Below, one piece after another: positions 32,516 through 42,204 of a stretch of DNA of 64,000 nt. The position numbers and the translations under genes are program-made. The notes under the pieces are model-generated. The model made no database searches and was not told the DNA's origin. It saw only the letters and a program-made list of their open reading frames with translations. Positions within the stretch are counted from its first letter, which is position 1. Each line of letters opens with the position of its first letter. This DNA comes from Adineta vaga (Eukaryota > Rotifera): positions 1,426,001-1,490,000 of the forward strand of contig CP075494.1 of NCBI GenBank assembly GCA_021613535.1. Direction: 5' to 3'.

Positions 32516-35500
32516 ATGGCAGCTTCACTTGAAAATTACTTTCGTAATCTAAATATATTCGATTCCGATATAAATACTCCTGGTGAAAGACGTGATCATG
32601 AACATCGTTCAAATCAAATTGCTACTCGAATATTTTTCCTTATTCTTCTAATTATTCTTATCATTGTTGTCTTATTTTTTCTATTATATTCTCAAACAAT
32701 AACTATTACAGTTCATAATCCAAGTAAAGAACAATTTGAAAACTTACCTTACAATGTTTATTGTCCATGTTCTCATATATCGATGTTTTATGAAGAATTT
32801 GTGACCATTGAAGCAAGATTTCATCAAGTTTGTTCAAGTGATTTTGTTTCCAATCGATGGATTCGAACGATTTTTACAGGTTCAAATGCAACATATTTCT
32901 ATGGATTAGACTTTCGTACTTATGGAAGTGCATCCTTTCAAGCATTAGCAAGTTTTTGTCGTCTTTCAAAAGACAATGTATTACAAAATATAGTTTCATT
33001 TAATAAAATGTCATTTATTAGTCCAGAAATTTTATCTCAAACAGAATTTCAATCACAAATAGATGCATCTATCGAACAATTTCAATTATTTGCATCTAAT
33101 GAATTTCAAACTCAATTAAATTTTGTACAAGATATGATAACTCTAAGTAAATTACAAAGTGGCCTTCAAACAAATTATCTTTTTGCTTATTCTGCTTTTG
33201 ATAATAATCAATTTATTGTATACAGAAGTAGTCTATCATATAGGTCAAGATCTACAAATTCTTGTGTTTGTACAACTGATATGAATTGTAAAATATCATC
33301 AAAAATATATAATATCTTTGGAGAAGCTAGACAAATTACTAATGTGAATAATGTCGGTAGTTTAATGGATATTAATGGTTTTATACTTTCTTATTTACTA
33401 GTCAATTCAATTCTTTTTTCAACACTTGAATGTTTTTACAATCAAATATGTTTAAATAAACTTATTTCATATTTTCCTGTAAATGACAAATTTATTGCAA
33501 TGACAATATCAAACAAAAGTCGATTTAATATTAATTCAACAATAAAAATGATTGTTAATCAACTTATGATAGAAGAATGGATTACAAATATTTCATATGA
33601 TAAATATTATACAAAATGTCAACCTAATTTATGTACTTATACAATAAAGAAAAAATTTACCTTCATGTTTATTTTAACAAAACTTATTAGTTTACTTGGA
33701 GGATTAATATTAATTATTGGTTTTATTGTTCGATACTCTGTACGAATTATAAGACGATTGCCAAGAATTGAACCGATTACATGTAAGTAGAATTTGAAGG
33801 TATGGGTGCTCGATAGATATGTAGTATCCACACTCACACCCTAATAATTTTATTTGACTTTTTCAGTATCTCAACGATTGAAAAATATTTTTGAAAAAAT
33901 TTGGTTAAATTTAAATATATTTAAACATAATGGAAGTAATGAACATCAACATAAATATCAACGAATAGCTACTCGATTGTATCTATTTATTCTTCTAATC
34001 ATTTTATTTCTATTTACTTTATATATATTATTAATTGATGAAGTTCATCATATAAATATTTCAAAACCAATTGAATCCGAATATAAACAATTAGAAGAAA
34101 AATATTCTGATAATATCATATGTCCTTGTTCTTCAATTAAAATGAATTATTCAACATTTATTACTATTCAACCATATTATCATCAATTATGTTCAAGTGA
34201 TTTAATTACTCCTGAATGGATTAATTACAATGTTGTTGGTATACAAGGTCTTACTTATTTAAATATTGATTATCGAAGTAATGCTCAATCACATTTTCAA
34301 TTACTTGCAATGTTTTGTCAACAAGCTAAACAAATAGTTAATAGTAGTATTGAAACGTTTCTTCAAACACAATTTGTTTCTTCTAAAATTGATTCTCGAA
34401 ATTTATTTGAATCAAAAATGAAATTATTTATATCAAATTGGAAATCAACAATATTAAAACGATTTTTACGTATTATTAAAACATTTCAAATCATAATTCA
34501 AGGAAATTTATTAATGAATATTGGTTTAAATGTTGATACGACTTCAACAAATTCGAGTTATCGAGAAACGAAAATCCAAATACGTAAATATTCGAATTGT
34601 TCTTGTGCAATATCATCATGTACACAATTAATGGGTATATATAATTTAAATATAACAAATTTAAGATCGAAACTTTTATTTACTATACCAAATTTTTTTA
34701 TTGGTTGTTCTTCTATTGAATCTTTATTAAAATCAACTTTAGAATGTTTTTATAATCAATCATGTATGATTTTAATAAGTAAATATTTAAATACTTCTTT
34801 TAAATCATCTTTTTCTTTTTCTCCTCTAAATCAATCTCTTAATTTACCAAATGAAACAATTGAATTAATTCTTAATCGACTTATGATTGATTCTTGGTTA
34901 ATAAATATTTCATTTTCTTCATATTATCAAATCTGTTCACCAATATCATGTACAATTGAATATATTGGTAAAAATAATCTATTCAATATTATTACATCGA
35001 TTATAAGTATTTTTGGTGGTTTATCTATTGGATTAAAACTTATTATGAAAATTATTCTTCGTTTTATTGAAAAATTAATGAATAAATTTTCTCTTAGAGA
35101 ATTAAAATTCCTTATAAAAAATCTTTTTTTATGTTCGAATGAACATCAAATGATTCATCGATTACATATTTGTCTTATTCTTACAATATTAAATTGTTTA
35201 TTTCTTTTATTTACTTTTCAATCAAAATTAATAACAATACAAATTGATAAACCAACATTTACAACTTATCAATATTTATTAAAATCTTATTCACAATCTC
35301 TTCAATGTTTTTGTTCAAATATATCAATAATATATAATTCATTTCTTATTATTAAACCTCGTTTTCATCAGATATGTTCAAGTGACTTTATTACTAATCG
35401 TTGGATTAATTATCTTTATAATCAAAATGATTTTTTTCTTCTTTCTCAATATTCTCCAACAGCTATTGGTCAATTTCGATTACTTACTTCATTATGTGAA

Positions 35501-36229
35501 CTTTCTCAAGAAACAATCAATGATAATCTTATACAATTACTTACAAGTAATTATATTAATCAGAAATTATTATCTGAACAACTCTTTGATCAATTAAGTC
35601 AAACGACAATGAATCAATTTCAATTAATTACTCCAGATTTATTTCTAAATATTTTTAATTTAATTAGAGAAATGACAGGTACAAATATGATTATGAGTAC
35701 ATGGTCGACGAATTGGATATTCTTTACTGAACGTATTATTAATCCTCAATGGGCTGCACATACAATACCAATTATTTATCAAGAATGTAATTGTGGTTTA
35801 TCATGGAAATGTACTCAATCATATCGAAGTATGATGATTGGTTGTTATCCACTTGAGACTCTTCTTAAAACAAACCTTCAATGTTTTTATAATCAAGATT
35901 GTATTGATTCAACAAAAACATTTCAACAACTGAATATTTCATCATTGAAACTAAGTCAATTTCATATTAATACAACTATTGAATCAATTTTAAATAATCT
36001 TATGATTGAAGAATATGTAATTAATAAATCTTATGAAAATTATTTTAATCAATGTTCACCATCATCATGTTTATATACTTATATGGAAGATTATCAATTG
36101 ACTCAAGGAATATTATCTATTATTGGTCTCTATAGTGGATTAGAAATTCTTACTCGTTGTTTATCTATATTACTTGTTAAACTATATTTACGATATACAA
36201 ATACAATTACACCAGAAACTACAGAATGA
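32516..36229 (+). CDS. Triple 2-TM/Cys-rich ectodomain protein (three fused units of an unnamed family)
   Basis: Exon 32516-33782 joins exon 33867-36229 over an 84-bp intron, phase 1, giving 1209 residues. The protein is three copies of one about 400-residue unit. Each unit has an N-terminal helix (about 40-60, 459-480, 855-875), a roughly 320-residue ectodomain and a C-terminal helix (about 385-407, 797-820, 1170-1195). Each ectodomain repeats (C)PCS-x-I, HQ-x-CSSDF, W-I, FQ-x-L, CFYNQ-x-C, LMIEEW/D and C-x-P-x-x-C. SNEHQ tags precede units 2 and 3, marking the duplication. Two-helix subunits with Cys-rich ectodomains recall trimeric P2X and DEG/ENaC channels, but I see no diagnostic motif of either. 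Relatives: 36477-37793 and 59035-60256. Confidence 0.85.
33794..33842. repeat. Telomere-like palindrome inside an intron
   Basis: TGAAGGTATGGGTGC and CACACTCACACCCTAAT flank GATAGATATGTAGTATC, a core shared with 6112-6200. It fills most of the 84-bp intron of the triple 2-TM gene, which is otherwise of ordinary 35-bp flank content. Confidence 0.8.
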
Positions 36230-36476
36230 GAAAAATTTAATAGAATCGATTATTTATAGAACATGGGTTTATTAATCATTCATATGAACAATATTTTCAG
36301 CAATGTAATAAAAAATCACAGATTAAGATTTTTTCGATTATACAACAACAACAACAACAAAGACGTACATTAGAAATATCAGATTAAAACAATAAATATT
36401 CTTTTGAAATAAGTAGAAGTTTTGTTTTCATAAAGCAAAAGACAAAAGCAGAAAAATATAAGTTCGATTTCAATAA

Positions 36477-37793
36477 TTAATTTCCATCAAGAATATGTTG
36501 GACTAATGTTGGTATAGTTAAGTGTAATATGGCAATAATACCACCAATTATACCAATGACTAAACCAATGATAGATGCAATATCAGTTTTATTTTCAATT
36601 AATTCAATTGATTCAATTGTTTTCATTGTCTGAACAGAAGAATATGTGCAATCTGATGGTGAACATTGTTCATAATAGTTGATATAAGATAATGTTGTTG
36701 ACCAGAATTCTATCATTAAGTTATTTAACATATTTTCGATATTTGTGTTTTGCGCATACATAGTTGGTAATGATGAATTAAGTGCAGATGCTGTCAGATG
36801 ACTTGATGATGACATATAACTTTGTAGTCGATTGATACATGTTTGATTATAAAAACATCGAAGATCCGATCGAATTAATGTGTCGATAATATAACAACCG
36901 GTATAAAATCCCGGTATTGAAAATAAAGTGACACCAGATGGATGATCATAAATCGATGCTTGAGTTGTACATTGTGTTGAAAATGCACAGCTACAACCTT
37001 CATATTCAGTTGGAAATATAGATATATTATTACCTTGAGCATATAATTTATAATTTGTTTGTAAACTTGAAAATAATGCATTCGTTTGTATCATATTACC
37101 AATCATTGAGAATGATAGTAAAAAGCTGTTTATTGTTGATGATTTAAATTGATCTAAGCGTGCTGCCATTACTAATTCAAACTCTTGAAAAGAAAGAAGA
37201 TTTGTACTAATATATTCACCAGATAAAAATTGCATTAAGTTGTGTTCAGATGTTTGTTGACTTAGTTGACATAATGTACGTAATGCTTGAAATGAATATG
37301 AAGCTGTTTTTCGAAAATCATTAGCGAAAAATGTTCCACTCGTATGTAAAAGATCATAGATCCATTGTTCTGATATAAATGTACTACTGCAGATTTGATG
37401 AAATCAGAATTGCAGTTCAAGAAACGAACGATAATTGATTGAGGGTTGACTACATGTGCAACGTAGCGTTTGTGAATATTTTGAATACAATTGAGAGTAT
37501 TGATTGTAAGAAGGTTGACTAACACCAATAGTTTGTGTACCATTTTTTGTGACAATTTGTTTAGCAATTATATATGTAGGTTCTTTTGTCACTATTGTTT
37601 TCACAATATAAACAGGAAATGACAATGATAAGATGAACATAGTAATACCTAATCCTATTGAGATCTTCTTGATACGACGTGCAAGGTGAATATCTGGAGA
37701 TTCAAAAGCTTAATAGAAATGAAATTTATAAATTCTAACTTCAATTTTTAAAGAAAATCAAAACTTACGATGAATTTTCTGGGTAGTAATCAT
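36477..37793 (-). pseudogene. Single-unit 2-TM/Cys-rich family member with one nonsense codon
   Basis: Exon 1 (37793-37769, MITTQKIH) joins exon 2 (37708 onward) in phase. Helix 1 is GITMFILSLSFPVYIV and the end helix IIGLVIGIIGGIIAIL. The ectodomain keeps CTCSQPSINY, CSCAF, CFYNQTC and CSPSDC. The frame is open throughout, except TGA at about 37402-37404 in LQF(stop)FHQICSS. Family members read RFHQ there, so CGA became TGA by one transition. Everything downstream is still intact, so the loss is recent, or polymorphic, or the codon is misread. It is convergent with the triple-unit gene, 247 bp away. Confidence 0.85.
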
Positions 37794-38224
37794 TGTAAAG
37801 TAAAATTAGTGTGTATTTGATAGTTAAAACGTCAACGGTTTGACTAAAATACTTCTAGTAAAATAATGTTTTTTCCTCAGTATATAAATAAGCGCATTTG
37901 TCTAATTATTTTGAAAGATATTTCCTGAATAAGAAAGTTTTTTTTTCTATATTCACAGATTCTGTTTCTCATTTCTTTATGAAAAAATAAAACTGAGTAG
38001 GTTTTCTGGGTAATATATTTTTTTCTAACTGCGTAAAAGATTGAATTGTTTTAAGTCATGACTATATTCACAAGATATATGAAAAGTAATATACAACCAC
38101 TTAGCTTCTTGAAATGTAATCAGTATTTTCTTTTACAAAAAACTTTCTTCTTTCAGGACAAATATGATTAATCAATAAAACGTTGTGCTTGTTTTTTTTT
38201 CATTTATCAAAAGTTTTTCCGAAT
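37794..38224. other. Intergenic, upstream of the 2-TM pseudogene
   Basis: A TATATAAATA stretch at 37880 may belong to its promoter. Nothing else recognised. Confidence 0.35.
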
Positions 38225-38321
38225 CATCTTGAGGGTGTGTGACTTTATGAGTGTTGTTGTGGATGAGAAACACATCCACACACACACACACCTCACCCAC
38301 ACCCCACCCACACCCTCAAGA
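38225..38321. repeat. Telomere-like palindrome, long copy
   Basis: ATCTTGAGGGTGTGTGAC on the left and CACCCACACCCTCAAGA on the right, with a CA-repeat expanding the right arm. It starts 65 bp beyond the U-box gene stop (minus strand). Confidence 0.85.
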
Positions 38322-38385
38322 AATGTCTAATATTTGTCTTGGTAATTTCAAAGAAATATTTTTACATTTTGTTACTGGGAACAAT

Positions 38386-39119
38386 TCACCAACATGTTAA
38401 AAGTAATAACCAACAATAAATACAACAAAAATGAATTTCATATATGAAGCTAACTGACTTAGATTTGGATGACACTGAGGTTGTTGTCGTCGTCGTTGTT
38501 GTCGTCGTTGTTGTAGTAGTTGTCGTTGTTGTTGTGGATTTTAATTTAATTGCTAAGACAACAGATAAGATGACACCAATAGAAATGATGATAAATACGA
38601 CAAAGAAACCGATACAACAAAGATGTCGACAGATCAAATTGTAAAATCGTCTTCTGCTTTCTCTTTCTATTGTTATAGTTGAATTTGGAGGGTGTGGGTG
38701 TGGATAGTTATCGTTCGTTCGAGGTCGAAGTATGAGAGTCGATATCTCGTTTGGTACATCCGGAAGAAAGACATTCATTGGAACATGAGAAGTTGATGGA
38801 TTTCTGGATATTTCTGTTGTCTAAAAAAACGTTGCAAAATGTCACAAATCCGCATTAGAATTTGTTTTTCACTCACAATTCTTTGTGAACGTTGAGATTC
38901 TTGTCGATATCTATCAATAAGATCTTTAATAGCTCGATTCGGCCGTAATTCTGGTATTCGTAGTGGAACACGTGTGATAGGACTTGTACCTTGCTGATTA
39001 ATCCATTGTGTAATGGCTGATCGTTCATATGTATGCCCATCTTCAGCTATAACTGGATCATTCATTATATCAAGCGTTAATGGACATTGATATTCTTCTA
39101 TATTTGACGTATCAGTCAT
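38386..39119 (-). CDS. Membrane-anchored U-box E3 ubiquitin ligase with poly-Thr tail
   Basis: Exon 39119-38877 encodes a U-box (YQCPLTLDIMNDPVIAEDGH, then YERSAITQWI and TSPITRVPL), the E2-binding fold of CHIP/UFD2-type ligases. A GTGAGT donor at 38876 and TTTTTTTAG at 38822-38821 define a 56-bp intron. Splicing carries the frame into exon 38820-38386. That exon has a cytoplasmic linker (with PHPHPP from half a palindrome), a helix IGFFVVFIIISIGVILSVVL and about 19 Thr in a row. The spliced product is 225 residues, with the U-box predicted inside the cell. If the intron is retained, a soluble U-box protein ending ..LLMFQ results. The 3' end may continue by splicing; I could not find a further exon. 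Confidence 0.75.
38479..38535. repeat. GTT/GTC trinucleotide microsatellite in coding sequence
   Basis: GTTGTTGTCGTCGTC-type repeat encodes the poly-Thr run (ACN codons) on the minus strand. Mixed third bases suggest selection for Thr rather than simple slippage. Confidence 0.7.
38686..38705. repeat. Half telomere-like arm inside a coding exon
   Basis: TGGAGGGTGTGGGTGTGGAT is a left arm with no partner. On the minus strand it encodes the PHPHPP stretch of the U-box membrane protein. Confidence 0.6.
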
Positions 39120-39513
39120 GGTGAAGTTTTAATTTGGACTAATCTTAATATTTTTTGTTTTATTCTCAAAAATGACACACGAGTTATATTTCTTTATGTT
39201 TTATGATTTATACTAAATTTTATGTTCTCGCGAAAGTCGACGTTGAAAAAAAACATACATTAAAAGGTGTTCTTTTGTCGACGTGAAAGCTAGATATGTA
39301 AAAGATTCGACAGTCGTAATTGCCAGTTTATTTGCCCAAACTAGAATAAACATCGTTTTCTTTTGTTAATGGATGTTTTCTTTTCACGATGAATTTCTTT
39401 TTAAACAAAATAATTTCAAATATGAAATGAAAAAGTTTCATTCTTTTTTAGACAAAAATCAATTTTACTTGTATATCATAAATAATTCATATTTGAATAC
39501 TTTTCCTGCATAA

Positions 39514-39567
39514 GCGTGTGGGTGGGTGAGAGACGACAAAAAACCCTCACCCTCCATCCCTGCACGA
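39514..39567. repeat. Telomere-like palindrome, degenerate
   Basis: GCGTGTGGGTGGGTGAG on the left, CCCTCACCCTCCATCCCTG on the right. Confidence 0.65.
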
Positions 39568-40378
39568 CAATGAAAAAAATCTGAAACTAATATTAACATG
39601 ATGACTCTTTTATTCGTATTCATTCTTTCATTTCTTTATCACATTTACGCATCGTGATACTCAAGCACTATAATATATGAGAGATCGCTCTTTCTCATTA
39701 ACAAAACTTGGGAGTCAAAAAAGTGGACTCTGCAGGTCTTTACCTTGAATGTATTAACAAGACAGATTAAATGCTTTTTAGTTATTTTTTTTTCTAAAAG
39801 TAATAACTATCTATTTTTTGACGTTTCGGTAGGCCGTGACACACCTTCATCAGATTTTGTATTTTCGAAATTAGATCGTTTTTCTACAAACACTTATACA
39901 TATTTTTTCTTTTTTAGTATTGTCTGTTTCTTTCTCGTTCTTTTTTTTTCTTTTTTTATAGTTTGATAGTGCGTCGGCAAGACGATGATAGCTAGTTGAA
40001 ATGACTAATTTGTTGTCATTGTCTTTCGACCTATTATCAACTATAGAAAAAAAAACGAAATGAACGAGAAAGAAACATGATATTGACGTCTTCCTATGTA
40101 TGTTTATCAAAGAAATGAAAAGAATATGAAATATTTTGTATACAATGAATCTACATCGTGAACATCCAATTCATTTTAATGCATTTCTAAAGAATCAAAC
40201 GAATCCGTCATTAATCAACAAACCAAAATGATTTTTCAATGCCCATACATCATTCGCAACTTATTCCTTCTTATAAGTTAAAGATGCCATATGATAATAA
40301 AGATCTACAACAAAAATAGAATCAATATTATTTAAAATTATTTTATTGTGCGGATTATTCTTCTCTCGTAGAAGTTTT

Positions 40379-40448
40379 GATGAGGGTGTGGGTGTGGGTG
40401 GATGTGGGTATTACATCTATCTAACACCCAAACCCACACCCTCAAGAT
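40379..40448. repeat. Telomere-like palindrome with four G-runs
   Basis: GAGGGTGTGGGTGTGGGTGG...GTGGG pairs with CCAAACCCACACCCTCAAGAT. The core TTACATCTATCTAAC is the reverse complement of that at 6112-6200, so this copy is inverted relative to it. Loops of 3, 3 and 7 between GGG runs satisfy the standard G-quadruplex rule. Confidence 0.85.
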
Positions 40449-41206
40449 GGATCACATACTTATGAGCAAAGGTTCTGAGAAAACACGACTTTCTCCTCAA
40501 AGAACTTTACACCACGTTTTAGTATACTGCAGTTTAGTTTTGAACTTCAGTTTGATCTATTCGGACGCTGCATCGTACACTGAGAAAAGGTTTCGGAGAA
40601 TGATAAGCCCTATGAAAACTGTTTTAGTGATACGCCCGTTAGTAGAAAACGTAGAATGAAAGAAATCAGTTTTTATAGGGTTTATAAAGTTAACGAACGG
40701 TTTAAGGGTATATAACTGCTGACATATCCTAAAAAGTTTATCAGTTTGATAAATTCTTTAAGAGGGTTTATTACTCTACGCTCATTTTTATCAATGTACT
40801 CCCTATCAAAAAGCCTCTCCTATGAGTTCGAGTTATCTCTACGGAATTGACATCGATATCTGCCATTTCCAAAAACCGTTTGCTAAAGAAAAATATTCGA
40901 CGCTTCGATCATATATTCAAGGTACTTTCTCATATCGAAAACAGATTTTCTACACAACACAAATGACAACAGTGTGCCGTGAGGTTCATCAAGACAATTA
41001 ATTTTTTCTCTTACTCGCTCTCCTCCATAGGTCATCCGGACAGTGAATTTGTTCTCTTACTCGTTCTGAAATAAACTGATCTATATGACGAAGATATAAA
41101 CCAATTTGCTAATTTCGACTTTTGGTTTTCAGCAATCGATCTAATTTCCAAAATAATGAATAAATTAATATGCTTATTATTAAAATAATTAAATAAATGT
41201 ACATTG

Positions 41207-41530
41207 CCAGTAAGTGTCCACGTATCTGTTGATCGATCATATAGTTCAACAGTTGTGGTAGTATCACTATCATTATTGCCAGAAATAACTAAGACTGGTA
41301 CATGAGTTAACTTGGACTATAGCATGATTGACTAGTGAATTCTTCATCGAACTAGTCATTTTTCACGTTTTACTTATTGGACCATATAGTTCAGCAGTTT
41401 GGAGTACATGACTAATACCTTTAAGATCAATAAGATCGGCACCACCAATCACTAATACTTTTTGATTATTTAAAAGAACAGTTTTATGTAAATATCGTGT
41501 ATGATGCAGATCACCAGAAAGAGACCATCT
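41207..41530 (-). pseudogene. Kelch-repeat relic
   Basis: Minus-strand remnants of Kelch blades: RYLHKTVLLNNQKVLVIGGA, then SHVLQTAELYGP, followed after decay by ..VLVISGNNDSDTT and VELYDRSTDTW near 41225-41290. Frames are broken between blades and a stop follows the first. It resembles the intact Kelch gene at 48131-49713, so it is probably a dead duplicate. Confidence 0.65.
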
Positions 41531-42204
41531 TATATAATGTTACAGAAGAATATAGTCTTTCTTTGTTGAACTCTCAAAAACAAAAATTATGATTTAAAAG
41601 TTATCTGTTTTCTTAATCGTTGTAATAATGAATGGAATCTTTTGTTTAATAATAATGAATTTAAATAAGAAAGAAATAATAATTGTTGAAATAGTTAACA
41701 TCATAAAAGAGATATAAATTATCTTAAACCAACGATACTGTGCCACCATTTCAATGGTTTATTATTCAAAGTACTGCGTTCATCGATATGCATTGTAGTA
41801 ATCTATGAAAAATGACTATGCTTGATAGACGCAAAAAACTTAATAAACAGTAAACTGATGAAATTCTTTTCTCCTATTTTAAATGTTTTATACTATTTCA
41901 TAAGAAATTGTTCTTATAACATACAACTGAAAAAAAAAGAAACGAAAATCTTGATTGACATACATATTCAAACAAATAGAAAAGTAGAGCATATATCTAT
42001 ACCATAATGAAATTAAAGAAGAGAAAAATTTAATGGAACAACATCTATCGAATGAACGAACATATTTATTTTCGATAAAAAAACTAATCTTACTATATTC
42101 ATAATTTATTCTCTGTAGTATATTAATGTTTTTTATCTGTTCAGATTCGGTTAAAAAAGGATATTCAAAGATGGTTATTTTCCAATCGATATTCATTGAA
42201 CAGT
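41531..42204. other. Intergenic 3' of the ART-TPR gene
   Basis: AT-rich, no repeat or exon recognised; small frames on both strands are not convincing. Confidence 0.35.

Larger units (their letters stand above)
39120..41206. other. Gene-poor spacer with two telomere-like palindromes
   Basis: Beyond the palindromes at 39514 and 40379 I see pyrimidine-rich tracts (39770-39960) that give chance frames on both strands. There is also a near-duplicated phrase TTCTCTTACTCG(C/T)TCT at about 41008 and 41052. No gene recognised. Confidence 0.4.

Noticed and set aside
32516-36229. Calling the 2-TM family DEG/ENaC or P2X channels
   Set aside because: Topology is similar but the diagnostic selectivity-filter and N-terminal motifs are not visible; left unnamed.
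38775-39119. U-box and membrane-helix frames as two overlapping genes
   Set aside because: A consensus 56-bp intron fuses them in frame; overlap of stop and start is a by-product of reading the intron.
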